Below are positions 31,290 through 40,459 of a DNA stretch of 64,000 nucleotides, one piece after another. The stretch covers positions 1-64,000 of the forward strand of contig NZ_JACHIO010000015.1 in the NCBI RefSeq assembly GCF_014203225.1, given 5' to 3'. Source of the stretch: Granulicella mallensis. Its GTDB lineage: Bacteria > Acidobacteriota > Terriglobia > Terriglobales > Acidobacteriaceae. Position 1 is the first letter of the stretch. Each line of letters begins with the position of its first letter. Below the pieces are notes generated by a model. It worked only from the letters and a program-made list of their open reading frames with translations. It made no database searches and was not told where the DNA came from. The translations under genes were made by a program, and so were the position numbers.

Positions 31290-32726
31290 ATGGCATCCAA
31301 ATCCACGATGCGCGTTATTTCAAAGGGAGAGTTACCTCTGGCTCCAAATCCTCGCCGCATAGAGATGCCTGTGACCCAACTTGCCCCGATGGAACGCCGT
31401 CGCGCCGGCTGGTTTACGGCGCTGCTCTTGATGATCAATTTCGTCGGCGATGGCTGGTCCGGGCGCCCGATTGGAGTGGCGCATCAGCTCTTCCTGCTAC
31501 CGTTTACGGCCGGCTTCCTGGTCTTGCTTTGGCGCTTTCTCCATGGTTCGGAGAGTAAAACGGCCTGGTGGTCTACGGAGCGGGCTCTTCAATTGGCATT
31601 GTTCTTTGAGATCCTGGCTGGCCTGCTCTTTCTCTATGAGTGCCACCACTTTGCGCCGCTAGGCTATCGGCTGCATCCGTTCGCGGTGCTTGCGGTCTTC
31701 ATCCCTCTGCTGATCCTTCTCACAGTTTTAATGGTGAAGCCCCGCGCACAGGGCGGTTTGATTTTTGGTGCCGTGCTTGCGGCGTATATCGCAGGAGTTC
31801 TGCTGGCAATCACCAGCTTTCCTTTGAACTACCTCCGCTCGGATATGCTGCCTGTCATCCAGTGGGCAGATACAAACCTGCTGCATCACCTCAGCCCCTA
31901 CGCGACGATGTACGTAGGCGATCGCATCTACAACTTCCCTTATCTTCCGGGAATGCTCGTGGCGTTCTTCCCGTTCGTTGCGGCCCATCTCGATATTCGT
32001 TTCGGGTCGATTGCCTACGTTGTGGGCAGTGCTGTGCTCGTCTTCTGGGCCGCGAAGGTTGAACGGCGACGCGAGGTGGCGGCACTCCTTGGACTCTTTT
32101 TGTTGTGCCCGTTTCTGCAGTATCGCCACGAGCTTTACCTGCAGCCGCATTGGTTTACGCTCGTCGCGATCTTTGTCCTCATGCAGCGCCGCCACTTTGC
32201 CTGGGCAGCGTTTGTCTTCGGCGTCAGCATGGCGATCTACCAGTTCAGTTGGATTCTCTTTCCATTCTTCCTGCTTAACGCGTTCCGTCGTCGTGGCTGG
32301 TTGGAGTCGGCCAAACTTACAGGAGTGGGAGCGCTTGGAGCACTGGCTGTCGCCGGGCCATTTTTGGACTCGGCGACTCGGCGTATCGCCAACAACACGG
32401 TTGGGCAGTGGGGGCTGATGCCTCATGCCGAGGCCATGCCTATCAACCTGTCGTATTGGGTGACGTACCTGATTCGGCCCGACAAGCTGCTGAGGTTGCA
32501 GGCGGTCCTGATGATCGCGATCTTCCTCTACTGCGTCATCCGCAAAGGCTGCGCGACTCTCGAGGACACGTTGCGGTGGAGCATCGTCGCGCTGACTGTT
32601 TTTGTCCTGCTCAATGTGCTGGTCGACGGCTACTTCTATCTCATGCTGCTGGTCCCCATGCTTCTCTACACCTGTGTTGCTAATGGCTGGTGGCGTGAAG
32701 CCGAGGGTAGCTACGACAAGATTTGA
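31290..32726 (+). CDS. Multi-spanning membrane protein, GT-C glycosyltransferase-like
   Basis: About 478 residues with 10-11 predicted membrane helices. After the third or fourth helix it has the pattern DMLPVIQWADTNLLHHLSPYATMY and FPYLPGMLVAFFPF, reminiscent of GT-C enzymes (acidic residue in the first large outer loop, PY motif, then YLPG). No proven family assignment from motif alone. The start is uncertain: GTG 31269, ATG 31290 and later ATGs (31365, 31389) are all in frame and none has a well-placed Shine-Dalgarno. A bidirectional hairpin closes the gene. Confidence 0.6.
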   Translation: MASKSTMRVISKGELPLAPNPRRIEMPVTQLAPMERRRAGWFTALLLMINFVGDGWSGRPIGVAHQLFLLPFTAGFLVLLWRFLHGSESKTAWWSTERALQLALFFEILAGLLFLYECHHFAPLGYRLHPFAVLAVFIPLLILLTVLMVKPRAQGGLIFGAVLAAYIAGVLLAITSFPLNYLRSDMLPVIQWADTNLLHHLSPYATMYVGDRIYNFPYLPGMLVAFFPFVAAHLDIRFGSIAYVVGSAVLVFWAAKVERRREVAALLGLFLLCPFLQYRHELYLQPHWFTLVAIFVLMQRRHFAWAAFVFGVSMAIYQFSWILFPFFLLNAFRRRGWLESAKLTGVGALGALAVAGPFLDSATRRIANNTVGQWGLMPHAEAMPINLSYWVTYLIRPDKLLRLQAVLMIAIFLYCVIRKGCATLEDTLRWSIVALTVFVLLNVLVDGYFYLMLLVPMLLYTCVANGWWREAEGSYDKI

Positions 32727-32744
32727 TGCGATGGCTACAAACAG

Positions 32745-32780
32745 TGAGAGCCCCAGGACCTTGAGATCCTGGGGCTCTCA
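32745..32780. terminator. Bidirectional hairpin between convergent genes
   Basis: TGAGAGCCCCAGGA pairs with TCCTGGGGCTCTCA over 14 bp around an eight-base loop. T-runs on both sides are short (TTGTG on +, CTGTTTGT on -). Placed between two convergent genes, so likely shared. Confidence 0.65.
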
Positions 32781-32821
32781 TTGTGAAAGAACCCTACAAC
32801 TATATGGAAACTGCTCCCAGG

Positions 32822-34531
32822 TCAGAACCCCGGCGAAGGCGGTGCAGGAGCTGCCGGTGGCTGGGGTGGTGTTGTGGGAGCACGCAGCGACTTCGGAGTT
32901 TTGGGTGCCTTGGGCGCCTTGGGACCTGTCGAAAGTACGGTGACTCCGGGGGCAGTGACCGTAATGCGAGGCGGGATAGGTGCAGTGGGCGGCAGGGGAG
33001 CGACGGTGGTTTTGCTAATGGTCACGTCTCCGTCGCTGGTGTTGATCTTTACCTGGGGACCGCCATGGCCCACCGTCTTCAGCAGCATATTAACTTCTTC
33101 CTTCTCCATTGGGGCCAACCCAAAATCGTTTTCGATATCGCCATTTTTCGTCTGGGCGTTCAGCTCAAATCCAGCGTTTGCCGGAACTCCGACGCTCACC
33201 GAACCATGCTGATTCGTAATGGTGATCTGTCCCAGGGGAGAGGTGTTGGTGATATCGACCGAACCATCGCGGTTGGTAATCTGCACGTTGCCTTGCACGC
33301 GGTCCAGGGTGATATTGCGTTCCCGGGTGTTCAGCACGACGGGGCCAAGAATCTGATCGGCCTGTAGCTCCGGTCCGGTTGCTACCTCGAACTCGCCGTC
33401 AAGCCGTGCGGCCTGGAACTGGGTGCGGCTGGTCTGGAAGCTGATCGCTCCGTTGATGTGCTCCAGGTGGGTCGTCCCGAAGAAGTCTCCGCGCAGAGTT
33501 ACCGGGCCCGTGATATCGGTGGCCGTAATGTCGCCGGCGCGTCCTTCGACGGTGACGATTCCGTTGACGCTGTGTGCCGATACGCTCTCATCGTCGTCGT
33601 TGACATGGGTCTGAACGGCGCCGTTAATTCCATTCAGATCGACCTGCCCGTGATTGGCGGTGAGGGTCACATTGGCGTGGATATCCGACACCTCCACATC
33701 GCCGCGCCCCGCCGTGATGGAGAGCATGGTGTTGTGTGGGACATCGACTGTCAGGTCGGCCTGTCCGCCCGCTACATCCGGCACTTCCAGAAGGACATTG
33801 GCTCCGTCAGGCTTCAGTGTAGGTTGCAGTTGAGATTCTTTCTTCTCGGCGTCGCTATCGCTCCACGCATAGGCCTGCTTGTGGACGTTCACATGGACCT
33901 GTCCATCGTCGCTGGTGCCTGTCACTGTTACGTCGCCGTGCGGGCAGTGAATGGTAAGCATTCCGCCGGAGGGGATGGTGCCTGTCACCGAGTCGTCTGC
34001 ATCATGCCGATCGCCGAAGGCATGGTCCCAGTTGGTGAAGCCATGTCCCAGGGCGCGCTCTTTCCACTCCATGCCACGCTTGGTGGCCCGCGAGCAGGCG
34101 CCGACGATCGCGAGGATCACCAGGAGCGTGATGACACCGCCGCCGAGCGCGCGGGTTCCGCGTACCGGGCCGCTGCTGTGTTGCGCCTGGTATTGATCCA
34201 GCGCCCACTCGGCGAGCAGGATCAGGCCGGCGCCGATCATTACAAACGGCCAGTATCCGGCGTACCAGTCCAGCGCATGCGCCCAGGAGAGTCGACCGGT
34301 CTGGACGAGCAGGAACACAATGCCGACGGCCAGGATCACCAGGGGCCCAACGATCGATCCGCGGCGCTGGGCACGCATCTGCAGGCGGGTCTGAGTGCGC
34401 TGCATCCGGGCCTGGGCGCGTTGGAGGCGGGCCTGCTGCTTCATGGCACGCTGCTGAGCCTTCCAGTCGTTGCGGTTATAGGGCGGCGGATACGGCGGCA
34501 GGCCGGAAGGAGGAGGCGGATAGGAGCTCAT
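32822..34531 (-). CDS. Membrane-anchored DUF4097 (LiaG-like) beta-repeat protein
   Basis: About 569 residues from ATG 34531; a GTG at 34543 is possible. Pro-rich start, then a Gln/Arg-rich helix (24-58), membrane helices at about 60-78, 93-110 and 131-146 like the LiaF/DUF5668 module, then a long domain of short beta repeats (ITAGRGDVEVSDIHANVTL, ANHGQVDLNGING, ITNQHGSVSVGVP) of the DUF4097 type. Ends with a Pro/Ala-rich tail. LiaF and LiaG belong to envelope-stress systems in Firmicutes. Here it is the last gene of an ECF sigma operon, so probably an effector or sensor of envelope damage. Function inferred. Confidence 0.8.
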   Translation of the reverse strand: MSSYPPPPSGLPPYPPPYNRNDWKAQQRAMKQQARLQRAQARMQRTQTRLQMRAQRRGSIVGPLVILAVGIVFLLVQTGRLSWAHALDWYAGYWPFVMIGAGLILLAEWALDQYQAQHSSGPVRGTRALGGGVITLLVILAIVGACSRATKRGMEWKERALGHGFTNWDHAFGDRHDADDSVTGTIPSGGMLTIHCPHGDVTVTGTSDDGQVHVNVHKQAYAWSDSDAEKKESQLQPTLKPDGANVLLEVPDVAGGQADLTVDVPHNTMLSITAGRGDVEVSDIHANVTLTANHGQVDLNGINGAVQTHVNDDDESVSAHSVNGIVTVEGRAGDITATDITGPVTLRGDFFGTTHLEHINGAISFQTSRTQFQAARLDGEFEVATGPELQADQILGPVVLNTRERNITLDRVQGNVQITNRDGSVDITNTSPLGQITITNQHGSVSVGVPANAGFELNAQTKNGDIENDFGLAPMEKEEVNMLLKTVGHGGPQVKINTSDGDVTISKTTVAPLPPTAPIPPRITVTAPGVTVLSTGPKAPKAPKTPKSLRAPTTPPQPPAAPAPPSPGF

Positions 34532-34532
34532 T

Positions 34533-35864
34533 TTACTGTCCACCCTTTGTCGAGTCGTCCGTTGCGGGCCAGTGTGGCACGCGGGGTTCCGTTACAGGAG
34601 TTGCGTAGCCGGAGGTCTGCGGGGTTCCGGGAATGAAACTGGAAACAGGAGGGACGTAGGACGGACGGCCGACAGAGCGTTCCAACAGCAGGAGTGCACC
34701 GAAGGTAATGACCAGGATCGGCCACGTCTGCCCGAACGTCCATACATGGGCTGCCTGCAGGGCAAAGAGGATGGCAAGAGTCATCAGCATGACCGGACCG
34801 CGCAGCATGCAGACGAACTGAGCGCTTGCCAGGCCGCTGCCGGTCAGGCGGTTGACGCCACCCAGCCAGCCCAGGCGGCGGACGAAGGCCCAGATAGAGA
34901 GGCCTGCGAGCAGCACAGGGAACAGCCAGCGGCCACTGATATGGAAGAAGGAAGAGTCGATGTTGGCCAGCAGAAAGACCAGGCCAAGAGCGATCAGCCA
35001 GATGGCCCCTGTCGGGAATCGCCGCGCAGGGGCGACTGGAGGGGCGGCGACGTCGGGCGTGTCTGTACCTGTGCCAGTACCGGTATACGTTTGCGCGTAC
35101 GGCGGAGCTGCGGCGAAGCCGGTGTCCCTATAGGCTTGCTGGCGAATGGCTTCTGCCGTAGCTTCGGCTGTCGCCGCCTGCTGTGCGGCTGCGTCTGCTC
35201 CAAACTGCGTAGGGGGGACATAGCCTGCCCAGGAGGGAGGCGTGCTGGGCGACGAGGCGGCGGGCTGACCGGGTGTCCAGCTTGTGACCGGAGTGGCTGG
35301 CGGACGTGTGGCGCTTCCAGGCCAGTTCTTGCCGAAGCCCATGCGATCGCCGATGTCATTGAACCCAAAGGCATTGGGCAGGGGCGTGCCCTCGATGCGT
35401 GCCTTGGCCGTGTGATAGGCCTCAAACGCCTGATAGAAGACCCAGCCCGCTACGAAGAGTCCGAAGATACCGTTGACGCTATCGGCCAGAGAGACCAGCA
35501 CCACGAAGACGATCAGGTGGACGATGCCCTTGGCGAACTGTCCGTTGTACATGGCGCCAACACCGGGGATCAGTCCCAGGAGCCATGCCAGCAGAGGGCT
35601 GGGTTCGCTGGGAAGGGGGCTCACTGGAGGAGGAACTGCCGTGCCTGGGCCCTGGGATGGGGCCTGGGTTGGATTTTGGGTGGTTGCTGAACCCGTGGCT
35701 TGAGGTGAGCCTGAGAGGCGCGCCTCAAGGCAGGATTCGCAGAAGATGCCCGAGCCTACGACTCGTACTGTCTCGCGGGTCAGGGGACGACCGCAATCCT
35801 GGCAGAAGCCTACCCGTTCGTTGTTCTGGCTCTCGTTTGTTGTCTCGTCAGGTTTGTCGAACAT
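34533..35864 (-). CDS. Zinc-ribbon membrane protein with LiaF/PspC-like helices
   Basis: Encodes 443 residues. An N-terminal zinc ribbon (Cys21, Cys24, Cys42, Cys45; FCQDCGRPLTRETVR, GIFCESCLEARL) is followed by a low-complexity Pro/Ala linker, one or two helices around 88-125, a second linker rich in Ala/Pro/Thr (160-280), and a C-terminal helical block starting FPTGAIWLIALGLVFLLANI, as in LiaF-type DUF5668 proteins. One base separates its stop from the next ATG. Probably inner-membrane. No enzymatic motif. Confidence 0.75.
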   Translation of the reverse strand: MFDKPDETTNESQNNERVGFCQDCGRPLTRETVRVVGSGIFCESCLEARLSGSPQATGSATTQNPTQAPSQGPGTAVPPPVSPLPSEPSPLLAWLLGLIPGVGAMYNGQFAKGIVHLIVFVVLVSLADSVNGIFGLFVAGWVFYQAFEAYHTAKARIEGTPLPNAFGFNDIGDRMGFGKNWPGSATRPPATPVTSWTPGQPAASSPSTPPSWAGYVPPTQFGADAAAQQAATAEATAEAIRQQAYRDTGFAAAPPYAQTYTGTGTGTDTPDVAAPPVAPARRFPTGAIWLIALGLVFLLANIDSSFFHISGRWLFPVLLAGLSIWAFVRRLGWLGGVNRLTGSGLASAQFVCMLRGPVMLMTLAILFALQAAHVWTFGQTWPILVITFGALLLLERSVGRPSYVPPVSSFIPGTPQTSGYATPVTEPRVPHWPATDDSTKGGQ

Positions 35865-35866
35865 GG

Positions 35867-36733
35867 CTAGGCTCCTTTCTCGAATGTTGCATAGCGGATC
35901 CTGGGGCGTTGCAGGCTGCTTGTGCCCTGGGGTACATCCTGTTTCGGTTTGTTTTCGGGAGCCTGTTGGTTGGAGTCCGGTGTCTTGTCGCTGGACCTGT
36001 GCGTTCTATCCAGGGTGCCAGGGGTCTGCGTGTCGTCCTGAGTATCGTTGCCGAACTCACTGTTGCGCAGATCATTGACGCGTGACTCCACCTGATACAC
36101 CACGCGCAGATTCTGGAAGGAGCGTGCCGCCGAAGCTCCGGCATCCGCCACGGTTCGGCGCAGGGATGAAGGCCGCAGGCTATCGGCACGCAGGTCGCTC
36201 AACCGGACGCCGGTCATATTCAGCGTCAGGGCGATCGAAAAGAAGGCCATGGCCGCGGTCATCGCCAGCCGGGGCTGGAAGCTTGCGCTGCCATTCTCAA
36301 AGGAGAAGAGATCGGCCAACTTGCGCCGGAAGGCCAGGAACCTGCCGCCGGTCTGGGCTGCGGTACGGGGAGGCCAGGCTTGCAGGGGCTCCTCGTAGTA
36401 AGGCGTGATTGCCGGGCTGGGAGCCAAGACAGGGGCCAGGTCAGGAGCCGGGGAGGCCGCGGCCGCTTGAGCCGCTCCTGTCGTCTCTGCCAGGATCCTT
36501 TGCAGGAGGGCGGCGGGTGGCTCAGGGGTGTGGCCCTTGAGCATCGCCATCCATGCGGCTCCGCGCTGCGCCTCGGCCAGTTCTTCGGCACAGGCTGTGC
36601 AGCCCGCCAGGTGCTTGTCGAATGCCCGCTGTTCGGCCTCGTTGAGCGTGCCGTCCACTGCGTCCGGGCACATCGCCTCACACACGGCGCACGCCATCGG
36701 TTTGCTGTTGTCAAACTCATCGAATTGGCCCAT
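35867..36733 (-). CDS. Zinc-binding anti-sigma factor
   Basis: About 288 residues from ATG 36733, with GGGTGG upstream; GTG 36742 is in frame. The zf-HC2 motif is present as Cys15, Cys22 and His41-xxx-Cys45-xx-Cys48, as in RsrA/ChrR-type anti-sigma factors. One membrane helix at about 156-174 divides a cytoplasmic sigma-binding part from a periplasmic C-terminus. It begins 10 bases after the sigma factor stop, the standard arrangement. Ala/Pro-rich linker between. Target is almost certainly the adjacent ECF factor, by inference. Confidence 0.88.
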   Translation of the reverse strand: MGQFDEFDNSKPMACAVCEAMCPDAVDGTLNEAEQRAFDKHLAGCTACAEELAEAQRGAAWMAMLKGHTPEPPAALLQRILAETTGAAQAAAASPAPDLAPVLAPSPAITPYYEEPLQAWPPRTAAQTGGRFLAFRRKLADLFSFENGSASFQPRLAMTAAMAFFSIALTLNMTGVRLSDLRADSLRPSSLRRTVADAGASAARSFQNLRVVYQVESRVNDLRNSEFGNDTQDDTQTPGTLDRTHRSSDKTPDSNQQAPENKPKQDVPQGTSSLQRPRIRYATFEKGA

Positions 36734-36743
36734 GTTTGCCACC

Positions 36744-37568
36744 CTACATCACCTGCCCTTCTATACGTTTCAAAAGCTTAGCGAGTTCACTGCGTCCGCG
36801 GCTAATGCGACTCTTTACCGTGCCCTGCGGAACGCCGAGAATCTCTGCAATTTCCTTGTAATCCATATCTTCGAGGTCGCGCAAAATTACTGCCTCGCGC
36901 AGGTCCGGCGACACCTGCGCCAAGGCCTGCTGAATCTGAGCCCGAAGTTCCAACCCGGCCATATGATGCTCCTGCCCGGGTCGCGTGTCAGCCAGCTTCT
37001 CCGCTTTGGAGGGCCCGTCCTCTTCGCCGTCATACGTCTCGTCCAGCGAGTCGCTGACGCGGTCCATCCGCGAGCGGCGATAGCTGTCGACGAGCAGATT
37101 GCGTGTCAGCGTCGTCAGCCAGGTTGTAAAGCCACCTTTGGTAGGGTCGAAGCTGGCGAGGTTTTTGAACATCTTCAGGAAGACTTCCTGCGTCATGTCC
37201 TCGGCCTCGGTTGCCGACCCGGTGAAACGATAACAAATTCCGTAGATCCTGCGATGCTGCCCGGTCGCTAATTTTTCCCAGGCGTCGGCGTCGCCCTGCA
37301 GACACCGTACCGTCAACTCGGCCAGCCTGGCCTGTTCTGCTGCTGCCGCGGCGCGTTGCTCCTGCACTTGCGGAAGCGGTTCCCGCTGCGGGTCTGGATC
37401 CTGGGGGGGCAGTCGCGCTTCCGTCATAGGTATCTCTTGCAAAGGCAAATGCTCCGGCCGGGAATTGCGCCCGGATGGGGGTGTCAGCGGCTCGCGCCGC
37501 AGAATTCGCGCCCCCAGCAGAATTCGGCTGTCTTGTTCGAAGATCGCCGGAATCGTCGCCGTTGCCAT
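36744..37568 (-). CDS. ECF RNA polymerase sigma factor (SigW/RpoE type)
   Basis: Encodes 274 residues from ATG 37568, or 227 from ATG 37427 (preceded by AAGAGA). Region 2 is DMTQEVFLKMFKNLASFD and GGFTTWLTTLTRNLLVDSYRR; region 4 is LREAVILRDLEDMDYKEIAEILGVPQGTVKSRI (in parts). The N-terminal about 75 residues are unusual for an ECF factor (normally 180-200 residues). A candidate ECF promoter ends 8 bases before the upstream ATG, so the transcript would be leaderless for that start; this favours 37427. Heads the four-gene envelope operon. Confidence 0.9.
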   Translation of the reverse strand: MATATIPAIFEQDSRILLGARILRREPLTPPSGRNSRPEHLPLQEIPMTEARLPPQDPDPQREPLPQVQEQRAAAAAEQARLAELTVRCLQGDADAWEKLATGQHRRIYGICYRFTGSATEAEDMTQEVFLKMFKNLASFDPTKGGFTTWLTTLTRNLLVDSYRRSRMDRVSDSLDETYDGEEDGPSKAEKLADTRPGQEHHMAGLELRAQIQQALAQVSPDLREAVILRDLEDMDYKEIAEILGVPQGTVKSRISRGRSELAKLLKRIEGQVM

Positions 37569-37575
37569 GTGAAGT

Positions 37576-37605
37576 GATACGCAACACCTGTCGCTATGGT
37601 TCCCC
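37576..37605 (-). promoter_or_regulatory. Candidate autoregulatory ECF promoter
   Basis: On the minus strand GGAACC (37603-37598), 16-base spacer, CGTATC (37581-37576). GGAAC with a CGT-type -10 at 16 bases is the classic ECF group arrangement. It lies just upstream of the ECF sigma gene, as expected for self-activation. Confidence 0.6.
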
Positions 37606-37630
37606 TTAACAGCAGAAAATAGCGAACAGG

Positions 37631-37682
37631 AACAGAAAACAGCGAAAGGAGGGGTGCAACCAGCTTATAACTGTTTTCTGTT
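37631..37682. repeat. 12-bp inverted repeat between sigma and sodC
   Basis: AACAGAAAACAG (37631-37642) and CTGTTTTCTGTT (37671-37682) are exact complements. It lies in the 131-base gap and belongs to the same style of simple-sequence inverted repeats as in the ribosomal spacers. Confidence 0.55.
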
Positions 37683-37699
37683 CACCGCTTTACTGTTTT

Positions 37700-38221
37700 T
37701 TAGTTTTTTATGACCCCGCAGGCGATGCGATTTCCGGAGTTTCCGCTGGGATCGGTCTTCATATCGTCGGCCTTCTCGTGGACGACGATGGAGGTGCCGC
37801 CATTGGCGAAGAGCGAGTTCGGAGCGGCCGGATCGAGCGAGATCGTGGTCACGACGAAGGTCGCGGTGCCGGTGTGGTCTTCGCCGACCGACACGTTCTG
37901 CGGCAGGTCGCCGTTGTGGTGGCCCATCGGGTTGTCGAAGCCGTGCTTCTTGCCGTCCGGATTGAAGTGGCCGCCAGCACTCTTGAAGTCCGGACCTTCG
38001 CAGGAGGCGGTCTGGTGGATATGGACGCCATGAGGTCCGAAGGGCAGGTTTTTCAGGTCGATCTTGACCTTCACACCCTTCTTCGACGTCTTGAAGGTGG
38101 CTGTGCCGGCGTCTTCGCCGGTGGATGTTTTGATTGGAACTTTAATCTCTTTGGGCCCCTGGGCCGTAGCTACCGATAGTCCTGCCACTAACCCACAAAC
38201 CGCCAGCATTTTAAAACGCAT
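37700..38221 (-). CDS. sodC: Superoxide dismutase [Cu-Zn]
   Basis: Encodes 173 residues from ATG 38221 (GGAGG 7 bases upstream); an upstream in-frame start would add an unlikely 38 residues. Secreted: the signal peptide [21 protein letters not shown]. Copper ligands His67, His69, His85 and His148; zinc side His85, His93, His102 and Asp105; disulfide Cys74-Cys168. Dismutates superoxide in the periplasm. Divergent from tdk. Confidence 0.93.
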   Translation of the reverse strand: MRFKMLAVCGLVAGLSVATAQGPKEIKVPIKTSTGEDAGTATFKTSKKGVKVKIDLKNLPFGPHGVHIHQTASCEGPDFKSAGGHFNPDGKKHGFDNPMGHHNGDLPQNVSVGEDHTGTATFVVTTISLDPAAPNSLFANGGTSIVVHEKADDMKTDPSGNSGNRIACGVIKN

Positions 38222-38410
38222 TGCACAGCCTCCAGTCAGAAGTACCGACAGAATACGCCTTATCGAGGAGACAAAGATAAACGCTGTAAAGTTCTGCCGC
38301 CAGTCCTGAGTGTGTTTTACCGACGGGTTATCCACTGCGCCGGCTCTTCGTGGCGATTACGATAATCCAAAGCGTTTACTCCAATCGATTGACGAGGCCT
38401 CCGCCAGCCC

Positions 38411-39016
38411 ATGCAAACACAGCCTCCCGGCGTGCTCGAAGTCATTACCGGCCCCATGTTCTCCGGCAAGAGCGAGGAACTGATCCGCCGCCTCAAGCGG
38501 GCGCGCATCGCTCGCCAGCGCGTAGCCTGCTACAAACCGGACATCGACCTGCGCTATCACCGCACCGCGATCGCCTCGCACAGCGCGCAGACCCACGAGG
38601 CTACGACCGTCGCCACCGTTGAGCGGTTGCGCGAGGACCTGTATCCGCAGCTCTCGGAGGTAGAGGTCGTGGGGATCGACGAGGTGCAGTTCTTCGACGA
38701 CGGGATTATTCCCCTGGCCGTCGAGCTGATCGCCATGGGCAAGCGTGTTCTGATGGCCGGTCTCGATACGACCTTTGCGGCGGAGCCCTTTGGACCGGTC
38801 CCCAACCTGATGGCCATTGCGGACAAGGTTACGAAGCTCTCGGCTGTCTGCATGGTTTGCGGGGCGTCGGCGATCCATACGCAGAGGCTGGGGCAGAGCC
38901 AGGAGCTGGTCGTCGTCGGGGCAGCAGGTCTGTACGAGGCACGCTGCCGCGCGCACTTCTCGCCCTTTACCGATGAGCTCGGGTCGGAGCAGTTGGAGCT
39001 GCCGGCGGTTGGGTAG
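38411..39016 (+). CDS. tdk: Thymidine kinase, type II
   Basis: Encodes 201 residues. Phosphorylates thymidine for dTMP salvage. P-loop GPMFSGKS (14-21), DEVQFF with catalytic Glu91, and a structural zinc site Cys147, Cys150, Cys179, His182 mark the TK1-like family. The ATG follows a weak ribosome site. Bounded by sodC and a dispersed repeat. Confidence 0.94.
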   Translation: MQTQPPGVLEVITGPMFSGKSEELIRRLKRARIARQRVACYKPDIDLRYHRTAIASHSAQTHEATTVATVERLREDLYPQLSEVEVVGIDEVQFFDDGIIPLAVELIAMGKRVLMAGLDTTFAAEPFGPVPNLMAIADKVTKLSAVCMVCGASAIHTQRLGQSQELVVVGAAGLYEARCRAHFSPFTDELGSEQLELPAVG

Positions 39017-39042
39017 TGGTTGTTTGTTTTGCCGGTGTTCTG

Positions 39043-39413
39043 GTGTCATCAACTGCTATTCGAGATGAAGATTGAGCCGTGCAAATAGCTTCTTGTGGCA
39101 CGAATCGGAAGGGCCTGGCTTCAGCCAGGCCGTAGAGGTGGGGCGCACATCTCTTCCACTCTGCCGAAGGCTGGAGCGAAGGCGTAGCCGTAGCGAATGA
39201 ATTGCTTTCCTCGGTATCGTCAAGACTGTATGGGGTTCACCAAGGGCGCATCCGTGCCTGGGGTGGCTTGTTCGCCACTGCAAAAGAAGGCAATTCAGTC
39301 GTTGCGCCCTGCGGGCTTCACTCGGGCCTTCGGCAGAGAGGTATGGTCTTTGGCCTGCTATTCACGGCATGGCTGAAGCTATGCCCTTCCAATTCTTGCC
39401 TCAATCAACAAAT
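39043..39413 (+). repeat. 370-bp dispersed repeat, copy 1
   Basis: Direct copy, roughly three-quarters identical by eye, of 56715-57086. Shared landmarks: GTGTCATCAA at the start, ATTGAGCCGTGCAAAT, the stem-loop GGCCTGGC-TTCA-GCCAGGCC (39112-39131), CCACTCTGCCGAAGGCTGGAGC, GAAGGCAATTCAGTCGTTGC (39285), and CTGAAGCTATGCCCTTCC near the end. Spurious ORFs run through both copies. It occupies most of the 489-base gap after tdk. Confidence 0.85.
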
Positions 39414-39418
39414 TGAAG

Positions 39419-39450
39419 CCCCCGCATTCGTGGCAGCACGAATGCGGGGG
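39419..39450. terminator. 14-bp hairpin next to the dispersed repeat
   Basis: CCCCCGCATTCGTG and CACGAATGCGGGGG pair around GCAG, followed by TCCTTCGGCTACGCCTCAGGATGAC (in part), a word common to the repeat at 62941-63161. Probably terminates tdk or the convergent hydrolase gene. Confidence 0.5.
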
Positions 39451-39505
39451 TCCTTCGGCTACGCCTCAGGATGACGGCGAAAAACGAGCAACGGCAGTGT
39501 GTGTT

Positions 39506-40327
39506 TTAGCTCTTGATGAAGGCCAGTAGATCGGCGTTGATCTCGTCGGCGTGTGTGGTGCACATGCCGTGCGGATAACCGGGGTAGACCTTCAGCGTGG
39601 CGTTCTTCACGATCTTTGCGGACAGAAGGCCGGCCGCGCCGATGGGCACAATCTGATCGTCATCGCCGTGCAAAACCAGCGTGGGGATGTCGATCTTCTT
39701 GAGGTCTTCGGTGAAGTCGGTTTCGGAGAAGGCCTTGATCGTGTCGTACTGGCTCTTGTGCGAGCCGAGCATGCCCTGCAGCCAGAAGCTGTCCTGCACG
39801 CCTTCCGAGATCTTGGCGCCCTCGCGGTTGTAGCCATAGAAGGGCAGCGTCAGGTCCTTGTAGAACTGCGACCGATCTGCCGCGACGCCTGCGCGAAGTC
39901 CGTCGAAGACCGCGATCGGAAGGCCGCCGGGGTTCTGGGCTGTCTTGAGCATCAGCGGAGGCACCGCGCCGATCAGCACGGCCTTCGCGACGCGCTTGCT
40001 GCCGTGACGGCCCAGGTAGCGCGCTACCTCACCGCCACCGGTCGAGTGGCCCACCATCACGGCGTCCTTCAGGTCGAGCGCTTCGAACAGCTCCGCCAGA
40101 TCGTCGGCGTAGGTGTCCATCTCGTTGCCGTCCCAGGGCTGGCTGGAGCGGCCGTTGCCGCGCCGGTCGTGGGCGATGACACGATAGCCCTGCTGGCCGA
40201 GGAAGAGCATCTGTGCGTCCCAGGCGTCTGCGGTCAGCGGCCAGCCGTGCGAGAACACGATGGGCTGACCTGTGCCCCAGTCTTTGTAGTAGAGAGTGTT
40301 TCCATCTTTGAGGGTGAGGATGCTCAT
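39506..40327 (-). CDS. Alpha/beta hydrolase, cofactor-free haloperoxidase/esterase type
   Basis: Encodes 273 residues. The alpha/beta-hydrolase fold has the nucleophile Ser95 in [17 protein letters not shown], the oxyanion region [16 protein letters not shown], an acid in [11 protein letters not shown], and His in YPHGM. This combination is that of the non-heme chloroperoxidase/perhydrolase-esterase family. The native substrate is unknown; the peroxidase label reflects side activity. GGAGATTTTTC lies upstream. Single gene. Confidence 0.9.
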   Translation of the reverse strand: MSILTLKDGNTLYYKDWGTGQPIVFSHGWPLTADAWDAQMLFLGQQGYRVIAHDRRGNGRSSQPWDGNEMDTYADDLAELFEALDLKDAVMVGHSTGGGEVARYLGRHGSKRVAKAVLIGAVPPLMLKTAQNPGGLPIAVFDGLRAGVAADRSQFYKDLTLPFYGYNREGAKISEGVQDSFWLQGMLGSHKSQYDTIKAFSETDFTEDLKKIDIPTLVLHGDDDQIVPIGAAGLLSAKIVKNATLKVYPGYPHGMCTTHADEINADLLAFIKS

Positions 40328-40459
40328 TGAAAAATCTCCTTTGGTGCGGTGAGAGATGTTCGTGGGGAGGAGCGCTTATGGAGGTGGCTGTAAGCGTAGT
40401 TTGGGTATGCCCATACTAGCTCGCGGTTCTGTGTGTCTGTATGAAGTTACAGACAAGGC

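Noticed and set aside
33458-34636. 392-residue + strand frame
   Set aside because: Antisense to the DUF4097 gene, which fits its operon and domain pattern.
39202-39474. Small protein gene in the dispersed repeat
   Set aside because: The similar frame in the second copy is not kept intact, and the stretch is structured repeat sequence.
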